A stretch of DNA of 64,000 bases from Blastomyces gilchristii SLH14081. Taxonomy: Eukaryota; Ascomycota; Eurotiomycetes; Onygenales; Ajellomycetaceae. Below, one piece after another: positions 1 to 11,280 of the stretch. Location: assembly GCF_000003855.2 (NCBI RefSeq), contig NW_003101676.1, positions 2,924,796 through 2,988,795 on the forward strand, in the 5' to 3' direction. The notes beneath the pieces are model-generated. The model was given only the letters and a program-made list of their open reading frames with translations, was not told where the DNA came from and did no database searches. The position numbers were made by a program, and so were the translations under genes. How positions within the stretch are numbered: the stretch's first letter is position 1; every line of letters starts with the position of its first letter.

Positions 1-1340
1 AATAATGTCAACAAGGCGTCGCAAAACCATGGCTAGGATCCTCTGAAGCTTAGGTGGGGAACTCCGAATTGACACGCCCTGAGACATTCCAATATCCTCC
101 ATAACTCGAGGACCCGGGAAGTCAATCACAAGACTGCCAGTTCGAAGGTCAAGTTTGAGGACTCGAACTTTTTCTAAGAATGCGTTCGTCTCCTCCATGA
201 GCTCATCTGAAATCCTTTGACTGTTTTCAATAAGTTGTAATATTGATGGAGCTTGTAGTGCGCGAGGAAGCGTGCCGTTGGAGAGGAGATGTCGCACTGT
301 GTTTCGAGAAGTAAGGGTAGGATCAAAATTTGTTCGATCGTTTACGAATTGTATGTTGTTTTGAAGGCAAGTAGATGTTAAGCGTGACTTTGGGAAGGAA
401 TTAAGCGGACGGAATAGGTAAATACCCCCCTCTGCGATAGGGAGTATAAGATCTTCACGGAAGTGATGGGACGGACCGGTCGCCGAATAGCGATCCGGCT
501 GTAATCGTTTCGAACTTCGACCATAGCGGTCCCTAGCTCCAGCAGATTTTACCCTCCTTTGCCCATCTACTAACCAGACGGAGGAACCACTCTCTGCTAC
601 TCCATAAATACTATGGCATTCTGGTATATGGCCTACGCTGGCTACACCCTTGAGGCCGGTTGCCTGGCGTTGTCCTCGGGCTACTCGACTCAGAACCGTT
701 TCAATATTATCGTCCAGGTGGTGTCCCAAAAATAGCGCTCGTGAATTGTAGTCCCTGCAAGCTTTTCCAAGAATTTGATAGCGGAGTTTCCGGGCGACAG
801 TTTCAAAATCGGTGAAGCTGGACGGGTGAGCTCCGCCGGGCCAACTAAGCGTAAGAATGGAAGGGTCAAAACCTAAAGCGCAAGCAAAAAATGGAACTGA
901 CAATTAGCACCTGCATTCAAATAGTAAAAATTCAAATTACAAGGATTGAATAGAATATATCATTGCAAAATCATACCAAGGTCTTTAAGCCAATCTGCCA
1001 CTTTGTGTGCCTCCTCCGTGCTGCCCTCTCTAGCCAAATGGTCGACAATAAAGGGCTTCACCTTTAGGTCAGGAATCAAGCGTTCAGATATCAACTGTTT
1101 GCAGAGGAAAGCCAAAGCCATCGAGTCAGGACCTCCACTGACAGCCAGTCCTAAAATCCACGGAATTAGCAAAATGTATACGAAGGATTGAACCTGAGCT
1201 TTTTCATGCGAACCTATTCTTGACGGCACACTTGGTGTCGACACGCCTCGCCATCTTTCCCATAGATTTGTTACGGCCTCACAAAACTCTTTTGGGGAAA
1301 TTGGGCTGCTGCTTTCCGGCCGTAATGCTCTCAGCGCCAT
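1..1340 (-). CDS. tRNA(Ile)-lysidine synthetase (TilS/MesJ family), 3' end outside the window
   Basis: PP-loop ATPase that, in the TilS family, joins lysine to the wobble cytidine of tRNA-Ile(CAU); in a fungus the likely site is the mitochondrion (inference). Exons read 1340-1214, 1150-977 and 872-1. The 63 bp intron 1151-1213 is in frame; removing it joins SRI to [13 protein letters not shown], the intact SGGxDS ATP-binding loop at about residue 45. The 104 bp intron 873-976 joins WLKDL to GFDPSIL. A second conserved block, [18 protein letters not shown], lies near 720-770. The start is the ATG at 1340. About 391 codons are visible and the frame is still open at base 1, so the C-terminus is missing. 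It is divergent from the carrier gene at 1974. Confidence 0.85.
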
Positions 1341-1418
1341 CTAAATCGTAGTCAAGCTGGCGGAGCTTGCCGTTGTTGCTCCGTTATCAAAAATTTTTCA
1401 CTATTCGTCGGTGTCAAT

Positions 1419-1430
1419 ATCACGTGATAA
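1419..1430. promoter_or_regulatory. TATCACGTGATA palindrome in a divergent promoter
   Basis: A perfect 12-base palindrome with a CACGTG core lies in the 633 bp between the divergent TilS (start 1340) and SAM-carrier (start 1974) genes. TCACGTGA is the core bound by bHLH factors such as Cbf1, which controls sulfur-amino-acid genes in yeast. A link to the SAM carrier is inference. The rest of 1341-1973 shows no gene. Confidence 0.4.
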
Positions 1431-1973
1431 CGTTGATTTTAAAACCGCTATTGAATTTCAACGCAATCCTGAGATGACTTAACTATTATGAGTTACCTGT
1501 TGCTAATTGTTTCCCCTAAAATGCCCAACTACCTAGATAGGTCCCACTGAACCTTACGAATTTGTATTAAACTTCCCTGTGGTTAGAGATCACCCGGTTT
1601 ATACCAAAAGGGAAAAGGAAGATATAAGTATTTCAATCTATCCATAAAGTTGGTATCAATTTGTAATTCTTTTCGAGGTTCTCTACATTGACTATAGCCG
1701 GTCTTTCGGGGTTTTTATGAAAGGAGAATCGTTCGACTCAAGAAAGGTTCGGCAATCGGGAATGATTTGCCGCCTTTGGCAACTCGGCAAGCCGAGATTC
1801 CAAAGCTATTTTTTTCCGATGACAACAACCACAGCGAACCCTAGTTAGCGTAGATTATTCTTGGTCCCAACCAAACCTCACCTAACTCACTAATGTAAGT
1901 TACATGTCATTGGTGACGGCGATGATGACGTGAAAACTGTTCTGTTACATCAATTCGACAACCCGCAAGCGCC

Positions 1974-3085
1974 ATGGCCGCGATTGAGCCGTCTGAACCG
2001 GAGCGGACTTCCGCAGCCGATCCGTCCCTCTGGACGAGGTCGCTCATAGTATGTTCATTTCTTAATAATAATACAATAATCCCTGCGCCCAAATTACTTG
2101 TGACTTACATTCTCTACTTTCTCCCTACTAGTCCGGGGCTGTGGCTGGTCTTACAGTCGACCTCTCCCTCTACCCGCTCGATACCATAAAGACCCGCCTC
2201 CAGCAAGCGCGGAAACACACTGGGTCGTTCACGAAACACGCTACCCCGTCCCTCCGCCAAACCGTGCGCGGAATCTATGCTGGCTTGCCCTCAGTCCTCC
2301 TCGGCTCCGCCCCTTCCGCCGCGAGCTTTTTCATCGTCTACGACGGCGTAAACCGCTACCTTCTCCCAACCCCGTCATCCTCGACTTCCACCCCCGTCTC
2401 CTGGCAGCATGCAATCCTCACACACTCCCTCGCGTCATCCCTTGGCGAAATATCCGCGTGCGCTGTCCGAGTTCCTACGGAGGTAATAAAGCAACGCGCC
2501 CAGGCTGGGTTGTTTGGTGGATCCACGCTTCGTGCGCTTAAGGATATCCTCTCATTGCGGCACGCGGGCTCCGGGAGTGCCAATGACACGCGGAGGCGAG
2601 GGCTGGGCCTCGTTATAAGAGAATTATACCGCGGCACGGCCATCACGATTGCGCGCGAGATCCCGTTCACCGTCTTGCAGTTTACAATGTGGGAAACGAT
2701 GAAAGATGCATATGCGTCCCGAGCTTCGGGAACAGATGCCCACACCGTCCCCGGGTCCGGATCAACTGGGGTGGGTGCCGGACCGAGTGCGTTATTTGGC
2801 AGCATTGCGGGAGCTGTTGCTGCGGGGCTGACGACTCCGCTTGATGTTGTCAAAACTAGAGTCATGCTTGCGAGGAGAGGCGGCAGCGAGCATATACGGG
2901 TGCGGGATGTTGTGCGCGGGATCATGAAGGAGGAAGAATTTGGCGCGTTCTGGAGGGGAGTTGGGCCGAGGGTTGCGTGGATTGGGATAGGAGGGGCTGT
3001 GTTCTTGGGCAGTTACCAATTTACTTCGAACATGCTTCAAATGAGGCAGACTGGCAAGATATACACTGGATCAGATCCTCTATGA
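1974..3085 (+). CDS. PET8: Mitochondrial carrier, probable S-adenosylmethionine transporter (Pet8/SAMC type)
   Basis: Inner-membrane carrier, 342 aa, that probably exchanges cytosolic S-adenosylmethionine for mitochondrial S-adenosylhomocysteine. Exons are 1974-2048 and 2132-3085; the 83 bp intron (GTATGT...CTACTAG) falls inside the first conserved helix and joins WTRSLI to [11 protein letters not shown]. Three carrier signatures are visible: [20 protein letters not shown] and PLDVVKTRV. The middle one, with PTE in place of PxD, is typical of the SAM-carrier subfamily. [10 protein letters not shown] near the C-terminus fits helix 6. Ser/Thr- and Gly-rich loops follow the first and second repeats. 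The start is the ATG at 1974, since the second exon alone would lack the first helix. Substrate is assigned by family only. Confidence 0.85.
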
Positions 3086-3395
3086 TGGTTGAAACAGGAA
3101 AAAGAATTAAATTATCCTGGGACACGAGGGATGAATGTACAGTATATTACATTTTACGGCATTTAGATTTTGCTATTTCTATCCATAGACATGTGAATAC
3201 TATACGTAACAATTCAACTCAGTTTCATAAAAAAACACTTAGAGGATAAGAGATAGAGTGCATTACTAGAACTGCTATTCACTGTTGCGCCTATCGTTCG
3301 ATTTGTCTACCTGAACATCTTCGTTCTTTTCTGCAATCCTAATGCTGAAGCTTTCATAACTCTATTGTTTTCCCCCTCTCCTTTCCCATTTGCTT

Positions 3396-4229
3396 TCAAG
3401 CTTTCTTCACCATCCATGCCAACTCCTTGGCTTGTTCAGGCGTCAATAGTTCTTCCAAAGTCCCAGGCAACATGAAATCGTTATCCTGGTACTCGAATCC
3501 GGGGACGACGGTCTAAACAATTTTAGTGGTAAATTAGCAAATAACGAACTGAGCAACCCAATGCTTGAGACGAAAATAACCAAATAAAACTAAAAGTAAC
3601 ACCCAAAAACTTGAAAAAAAAAAAAAAAAAAAAAATGAAAAAAAAATGAAAAAAAAAAAAAAGAAAGAAATTCTCCATACCTCGCTAATCAGCAATCCCT
3701 CTGTATCTTTCCCTGCCTCATGATCTGGTAGCAGATAGCTACCCTTGAACTTCCCCCCCTCAACAATCCACTGTAACTTTTCACCAGCCGCAATATTCTT
3801 CCCCACCACAAAAGTTTCAATCCTCGCTTTGGCCCCCTCTTCCACCTCGCCCGCATGGATGATTACATATCTCCCCCGCCCACGGTGCAAGGTATGCACA
3901 GTCCGTGACCGATTCCTGTGGAAGACACCTAATGGTCTTCCAGGGGTGAGATAGTAGAAAATAGAAGTGCTGGCGGAGCGGGTGGAATCGTCACCGACAG
4001 CTTGAGCGGTGGCATGGCCTGGTTGATGACGGTACGGCTTAGTATCTTTGAGGAACGGGTTTGGGACGCGGAGAGGGTCCCTGTCGGTTTCGATGAAGTA
4101 TCCGCCCTCGATGTGCGTTTGGAGGCTGAGGATGTTGATTGTCTGTTGGGCTGCGGGGAGTTCTGTGGCGGGGGCTGAGGCGGGGGGATACACGGGTTTG
4201 ATATCTGAGAGTGGCGGGGTGGTGTCCAT
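3396..4229 (-). CDS. DUF985 (cupin_5) domain protein
   Basis: RmlC-like cupin of the DUF985 family, 221 aa; biochemical role unknown. Exons are 4229-3681 and 3512-3396. The 168 bp intron 3513-3680 contains two long A/T homopolymer runs (about 3615-3663), and splicing joins GLLISE to TVVPGFEYQD, matching the family's C-terminal motif. HIEGGYFIETDRD near residue 40 and the cupin strand LHRGRGRYVIIHAG near residue 110 are diagnostic. The N-terminal 25 residues are Pro/Ala-rich and probably disordered. It converges with the carrier gene (311 bp between stops). Without splicing, the frame would run into a false Phe-rich tail. Confidence 0.85.
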
Positions 4230-5442
4230 CTTTTATTGTGGTTATTGATTGTATTTGTTTTTATTTCGCTTTCTTAACTTTTTATCTCTTTATAAATTTG
4301 TTTTCGTGGTCTGTTTCCCTTCCTGCTATGAATTTCCTTTCGCTTCCTGGGTGGTCGTGGTAGTGACGATGTTTATGTGAGATAGACTAAATAGTTAGTT
4401 AACTAGAAGAAAGAGGGGCAGCAACAACTTCTTCTATCTTTCAAACAAAGCAGGCCAGACCATGTTTTATGCTGGGGTAAACCAACGAATTAAGGTATCT
4501 GCTGCTGCTAGAAGAATGATGTATCCGAAAGTTAACTTACTGATTAAGTGAATTCGTTTTCTATTGGGCAGTAATTAAATATCCGATCCCTGCTGGAAAC
4601 GTCCCAACAAAGATAAAACACCCGATGTTGACTTCTCTCGCTTCTTTGTAGCCCTGTTAAACTCCTGACTCCTGTGTCCGTACAACTTCAGAAACACTCT
4701 GTGCATGGATGACCATACGATAGATATTTGTATGGCTAGATATCTGATGTCCCTCTCCAGAGACACTTCACATCTCAAGCGCCGGAGTCGATGATGACTG
4801 CCAACACAAGAATTTGTGAAGTCCAGAGGTAAGAGCATTATTTAAATTAGTGTGAATTGAAACTGACAGGGTCATATCACACGATATACGGAGAAGATGG
4901 AATGGCATTTAATATTATTACTTATGAAAAATCGCTGACTTTGGATGACTGTTGCCGGTGTTTACATTTATCTATCCATACAGGTTACAGTTTCTCCGTA
5001 CATTTTGAGAAAAATATAACTCCTCGATACAGGGCCTGTAATCTCAGCTATTGGAATGGCGAGGTTTCGTTGGTGCGGAGTGTACCAAGCCACTTGGCAT
5101 GTATTGGTATTACACTTCATCACCCGCTGTTACTAGCCCGGTGCACGGCCACTTAACCTTCCTTACTTAAACAATCGCAAAGCCATCCATTCTCCGTCTG
5201 TTGCTCCTCCGCCACAACACCACCACCACATTGATGGATGAATCCAGAGCTCGATGCAGTCTGACCAGCCGCCTGGGATGATTTAATTGTTTTATCTGCT
5301 GTGAATTTCGACTGTTCTCCCCGCCGGTGCCCTATCCCATGGCTTGGTCTATTTGTCTCGATTCTGCCGCCGCCTGAGTTCGCCGTGCGCATGCTGGCTC
5401 GCGTCCTATCATTACCGATTGCTCCTCCATAAGATACCCTCG
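4230..5442. other. Intergenic, divergent promoters of the cupin and WDR48-like genes
   Basis: I see no gene here. The short open frames at 4575-4838 and 4857-5156 lack an ATG start or any recognisable domain. The last 200 bp before 5443 are pyrimidine-rich, as expected for the leader of the WD40 gene. Confidence 0.5.
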
Positions 5443-8400
5443 ATGGCGAGAAAGTCTAGCCAGCGAGTCAGCTATGGTATGTTAGCTCACTCCTGTTGTT
5501 CGTTTCTAAAGAATAACATCTGCTGTGCTGCAATGGGCTGCTAACTCCACTCTCTCTGCCCCTCTAGTGCTGCCTATGCCAGATGCCCCAGGGGGGCATC
5601 GCCTAGGTGTCAATGGGCTGGCGGTCGACACTGGAAGTTCAATCCTGTGAGTGCAAAGAACCGTTATGCTTTATATTAGAACCCGCCGGATGCAATTTCG
5701 CCCAACCTTGGCGCAAACGTTTTCTGGCTCCCAACCATGTCATCATTGCACATGTTCAACCAACAACTAACTTACCTGTCGCATAGGTATTCGGCTGGTC
5801 GCGATGGAGTTATCTGTGCCTGGGACTTAAACCTTGATCTCAAGTCGGGCGGCGTTTCTAACCACTTCTCCTCCGCCTCGTCAGGCACTACATCCTCTAA
5901 TGCCGTCTCCAATTCGAGTTCCAAAACTGTAGAAGCAACAACTTTCCGCCGCCAGGTTCAGGCACATACACATTGGATAAATGATATTGTCCTTGCCCAA
6001 AACAACTCAACCCTCGTTTCTGCATCATCCGATACGACTGTTAGGGTATGGCGGCCAGAATCACAAGATTTGCAGCTACCCCCTTCGATCGGCAAGCACG
6101 GCGACTATGTAAAATGTCTCGCGACACCAGAATTGCATTCTGAATGGGTTGCGTCTGGTGGTTTGGATCACAAAATATATCTATGGGATCTGAACGGAGC
6201 TGGAGAGAGGTTAAAAATTGACTTATCTGAAGATGAGCTTGCAACTAAAGGTTCTGTGTATGCCCTGAGCACAAAAGGCTCCATATTAGCAAGCGGAGGC
6301 CCAGAATGCGTCGTTCGCGTATGGGATCACAGATCAGGGAAACTGATCACGAAATTTGTTGGCCACACAGACAATGTGCGAGACATATTAATCAACCAGG
6401 ATGGAGATACAATCATGACCGCATCCTCTGACCAGACGGTCAAAATCTGGTCCATGACAGCTGGCCGATGCATGCATACTCTGACCATGCATAATGACAG
6501 TGTCTGGTCGCTGTATTCCGATCATCCTCAATTATCCGTATTCTACTCGAGTGATAGATCAGGTTTGGTTGCTAAAACGGACTGTCGAAGGGCTGCAGAC
6601 TTTGACCAGGGTGTCTGTGTGGCCGCGCTGCAGGAAAATGACGGAGTCGTGCAGGTTGTTGCTGCGGGTGATTATATCTGGACTGCAACACCAAAATCAA
6701 GTATCAACCGATGGAATGATGTCGACACGACTGCTGAAGTTGATTTGCCGCCCTCGTCACAGCATCGACATACTTCTAGCACTGTCTCGTGTCAAAGCAC
6801 TGGTGATATTAAACCTTCTTTTGAAGTTTCAGAGTCCGCGCCATCGCCACGGAGACTCCCACGCAGCTCCATTCTACAATTATCAAATGCGGCCCCAGCT
6901 GTGGGGGGACGGATCGTCCATGAAATGGTACTTGACGATGACCTGGAGTTGGTAACCCCTCTCCAAGCGCTGCCTGAAGAAACAATAGTGGGACAAAACG
7001 GCTTAATCAAACACGTTCTACTCAAAGACAGGAGGCGTGCGCTTACTCAGGATACTGCCGGGGAGGTAGTACTCTGGGATCTCATAAAGGTAAGCGAGAA
7101 ACAGAAGACCACGATGAGAAATATTCCATTCTAACGGGAAATTTCGCCAGTGTATTCCAATTAAATCGTTTGGGAAGCGTCACTTAGATGATGTCACTTC
7201 TGAAGTTAACACGATAGACACCATAGCGAACTGGTGTACCTTGGACACGCGGACGGGAAGACTCTCTGTGATCCTAGAAGCTAATCGTTGTTTTGATGGT
7301 GAAATTTATGCTGATGAGGCAGGTCTTGATGACCTGAGCCAGTTCAAGGAAGATCAAAGGAGTATGTTTAATGTCCCTTTCGGGCAGATAAGTAGAGTCG
7401 GTATAGATAGTTAACGTTATTTTCGGAACAGTTAACCTTGGAAAATGGGTTCTTCGATATTTATTCGCCAGCCTCATTGATGAAGAAATCAAACGAGATG
7501 CAGCATATCAACAGACTCTAGAAGCGAAGGCAAAGGAGACGCAAGGGATTTCTCGACTGAACGCCCCTGATTCAATAGATATTCCGAAAATAGTAGCCGA
7601 GGGGGTAGCCGAAGCTGGAGCTTCCAGCGCAACACGAACGGCCAATGGAATGCACCACCCTGTCACACCTGGGCTTTCCATTGGATTCGTCACCCCTGGA
7701 GGGCAATCATCTTTTTCTGATTTTGGGAATAGTACGTTAACGTCGACTTCTGGAGTCCACGGTGGTGGAAAGGACCAAACCGATTATTTTGCTTCCTCTG
7801 CCAACACGCACACGATCGACTCTCCGGATCCAAATCCGAAGTCTCCGGTCCCACCAGAGGATGAATCACAATCACAGCTGGGAACCTCGCCAGCCGATAC
7901 AGAGAAAGAAGATAAGCCGGGCAAACGAAGTGGATCTCGTTTCGGTAAAAAGTTCCAAATGTCCTTTCCCAAAAAACTGGGAAGAACTTCCACTGAAACG
8001 AAGCCAATCATCGAAGTGAAGGTTGAAGAGGAGTCTGACGACAAGTCGTTTGAAAAAGAGAAAGTGTATGACGAAAACCTAAGCGGCGTTATTGAAAAGA
8101 TGAGATTTGAATATGAAGAAGCGTTGAACGAACACCCGGAGCAGCCGTTGTCTACTAGGATCACCCCGAGCGAAGAAAATGAGACACCGACCCTAACCTT
8201 ACCACCAAATACAGCAATACTTATACAAGAAGAACACCCCGATTCAGCTGTTCCAGCAGACCTCTATCGAGGGACGGTGGGGACTGTAGGCGCGGATGCC
8301 GATATGCTTGAGAAAGCCGCACCTAAATGGCTCGGAGAGTTCCTTCTACGAGTAAGTTTTTTCTCAGTTCTTCTGGTTATTATGGTTATCTCCAAATTAA

Positions 8401-9228
8401 CGAAAGTAATCCATTAACTTGTCCCCGCAGAACACGATACCCTTCAAAGAAGTATCCAAGGTCGCATTTTCTTTGAAACCCTATAACGACCTACTCCCTC
8501 CAGTTGTGAAGCCTGATACGTATGTTATTACCAAACCTCCTTCCCCGTTCTCATTTTTGGTAGTTAACATTAAACCTTGGAGCTCCAGTCTCTCAACGAA
8601 CACCAACCCCTCCCGCCTAAATGCCAACCGTATGCTCCGCGCCAAAAAGATCCTCGCATATGTTGCCGAACGCATCGACCCGCAAAACCCTGATGACCCG
8701 GATGCAAACACTCTGAAACCGGAAGAATATTTGGAACTATACTGCCAAAATACTGTAGGTTCCCAGTCCCACTGCTACTATTTCGTCACAGATCAGGACT
8801 TCCCCTCTCTGAAGACAAAAACCAAAACATGGACTCTTTCCTACATGCACGTGCACTGTACATACCTCGAAGCTCTTCCAAGCTAACCAAACATAACCTT
8901 CCGAAAGCTTATCCCACACGACATGACCCTCTCCACAATCCGCACCCACATCTGGCGGACCGGTAACGACATGATCCTCTTGTACAAAGCCAACGGCAAG
9001 CGGGAGATTCCAATTCCAGGCTCCGAGGCCGCAGCAGCGTCAGCGCGCGCCTCAACGTCAGCTTCGGATGCAAAACCTGGGAACAACGATGATACAGATT
9101 TGCCGCAGAAAATGTCGACGCTTGGTGTGTCGGGCGCCTCTGAAGCTAATATAGCAGGCGCTGGTATTGGTGGTTCTAGCTCGGTGACATCGGCGACGTC
9201 TAGGTCGGTGTCTGGGACGGAGATATGA
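5443..9228 (+). CDS. WDR48/Duf1/Bun107-type WD40 protein
   Basis: Homologue of WDR48 (UAF1), yeast Duf1 and fission-yeast Bun107, which bind and activate ubiquitin-specific proteases. Exons are 5443-5476, 5568-5646, 5787-7089, 7151-7361, 7432-8351, 8431-8519, 8589-8754 and 8908-9228, giving 1040 aa. All junctions keep phase. The N-terminus ([20 protein letters not shown]) is split over exons 1-2; WD repeats occupy about residues 35-420, for example [14 protein letters not shown] and [12 protein letters not shown]. The C-terminal half carries the WDR48-specific DUF3337 region, ending with [18 protein letters not shown] Ser/Gly-rich tail follows. The 69 bp intron 8520-8588 is in frame and could be missed. 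A 200-residue low-complexity acidic insert lies near 7650-8250. Confidence 0.9.
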
Positions 9229-9990
9229 GGTGAATTCATTTCATATTTTTTTGTTCATAATATTCTTTCCTCTGAGAAGCTATTACGATAATTTTTCGTT
9301 TTACTTTTTCACACTATTTATTATTTCATTTATCCCCTTGTTAGGCTGTTCCGTTTTGTGAGTTGCCCATTTTGCAAAACCGCTCTGGAGCAAGCCGCTA
9401 GTTCTGTGACACTCTGAGGGAGAGGATACCCGAGTCCTTCTAATACACAGCGGATTGGTTACTATTCTTCTTCAACTTCCTTGTTTATGTTTTTAACCTT
9501 CTGATTGCAATGTGATATGTATATACGTATATACATTCAAGCGGAACACAATTTGGCGATGCTGCCTGAGGAAATCCATATCGATGGATTTCCGAATTAT
9601 TGTCAAGACACTCCTACATCTGATCCTGCTACACCTCACGCGCGGAAACGCAGAGAAGTGAAAATAAACAAAAGCACAATGAGCGAAACCCAACCCGTTC
9701 CTCCCAGGCTAGCATACATATCTACAACCTCTTATCACTCCACAGTTCCAATCTCCCTCAACCCTTTCGTCAATGCCTGCAAACGCGTAAACTCCTGCCC
9801 ATCCTCCCCCAAGCCCCCAAGCAAACGCACCGCCCCCTCGCCACCATGATAGGGAATGAAAATATTTTATGCCAGTAACAGAGTTACAACTTAAATTCTT
9901 AGTACTAATCATAACTTTTGAAAGAATCCTCCATAGACTAGCTGAATTTGGTTCATATCATGTTGATGATTCTGGATGTGATAAATGAAT
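9229..9990. other. Intergenic, 3' flank of the WDR48-like gene
   Basis: No recognisable gene. An open frame at 9664-9849 (+) ends in a Pro/Ser-rich stretch, and the opposite strand reads Gly/Trp-rich; neither has a domain I recognise, so it is not called. Confidence 0.4.
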
Positions 9991-10096
9991 CGGGTTTAGG
10001 CGCAGTGGTTAGTTCTCCGCAGGGTGTTGACACGAGTCCAAGTGTCAAGGTTTCACCAGGGCCAACATCATCACACACTGCCTACCTACACCCAAG

Positions 10097-10279
10097 ATGG
10101 CATCCTCCTTTGTTGTGTCTTTATGGGTTCAACTGATGCGGCTTTCTTTGATAAAGCAGATGTGCTTTGATGCAGGAGTGAGACTACTATATTTGCTGCT
10201 CTATTCATCAGATATGAACTCAATAGAGAAATTGTTTGCTGAGTTGAAGGCTTACATTAAGAAGAGCTCATCTTTATGA
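10097..10279 (+). mobile_element. Relic of a Tc1/mariner-type (DDE_3) transposase
   Basis: The 60-residue frame includes MCFDAGVRLLYLLLYSSDMNSIEKLFAELKAYIKK, shown here in parts: CFDAGVRLLYL, YSSDMNSIEK and LFAELKAYIKK. This matches the C-terminal DDE segment of Tc1/mariner transposases, where the usual text is close to YSPDLNPIE plus an AELK helix. Upstream fragments such as FDKADVL are in other frames, so the copy is broken. No terminal repeats could be matched. It sits at the left edge of the CpG-free block and is probably part of the same dead repeat. Confidence 0.65.
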
Positions 10280-11280
10280 GAAGAGCTCTAGTTAGAGTGT
10301 CAGTGTTTTCCTTCAATAATATGTTGATGTTGTCAGTGTAAGATATTTTGTTGATCTCATCCACTCAGAATCAAATGAATGTCATTTGTTGTCATTTGAG
10401 AGCATCATAAATGTGATTCCTGCTGCAAAATTTATAAATGCAAATGCATGTTTTGAGTGTTCACATAGATGACTGAAAGATCTCATGCATATAAATCCAG
10501 TATCAAAATCTGATGGTCAGATTTGAGATCAGACTTTTTCAATATTCTCAGAGCTTCTACAAGTCATTTACAAGTGTGAGAGAGTTACTGCATCTCAAAT
10601 GCTCAAAGTCTCTCAATCAACTGAGGTTTCTCTGGCTTCAATAAAACTCTCTTTACTAAGACTCAAGAGTATGTATAATAATATATCTTTGATGCTTCTT
10701 TATTCATTTTACTCACCTCACCTTCTCTTGACATTTTATCAGGTTTCAAGGCTCACTTTTTCAGACTAGACATCAGTATCATAATCAATTCTCACTTTAT
10801 TATCAAGAAAAAACAAATTTTTCATCTTTGTCATAATCACTAAAACTGCATGATTCAGAATCACTCAAACACATTTGACACAAAACTGTAAGAAAACTGC
10901 AAAGATTATCTTCTGCAAAGTGAACTACTGAATCACTTCAATCTTTTACTGTTAGATGAATGAGATGATGTGACTCCCTGAGGAGGACTGATATAATTCC
11001 AAGCTCAGATACAAGAATGGTTTCTTTAGCAGTATGTTTAACTTCTCTCTTGACATTTATTTATGGGAAAGTATGAATAGTTCAAGCAACCTGCAATTCA
11101 TCTGAAATGTACTCAATGCTCATCTTGACACTGAGGGCTATATACAACTTTGGCAAGGACAATTATGACAAGAAGGTGGTCTTTGATATTCTGAAATGAA
11201 TTTTCTGTTCTCCAGAGCCCTTCAAGGAGCTCACTGTGAGAGGAAAGCAGTGACTGATTTAGTTAGGAACAGGTGTGAAA
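10139..11280. repeat. CpG-free block of decayed repetitive DNA
   Basis: Reading every line, I find no CG dinucleotide between the one near 10138 and the one at 11281, about 1.14 kb, while flanking genes are CpG-rich. TG and CA are abundant and base composition is only moderately AT-rich, so the pattern is loss of CpG by deamination. It is not the extreme TpA enrichment of classical RIP. All frames are closed. A possible TG...CA unit at about 10322-10733 could be an LTR, but I cannot prove it. Confidence 0.7.

Noticed and set aside
4575..5156. Two frames of 87 and 99 codons in the cupin/WDR48 gap
   Set aside because: Non-ATG starts and no homology that I recognise.
9664..9849. Pro/Ser-rich frame after the WDR48-like gene
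   Set aside because: Short, no domain, and equally open on the opposite strand; composition alone could explain it.
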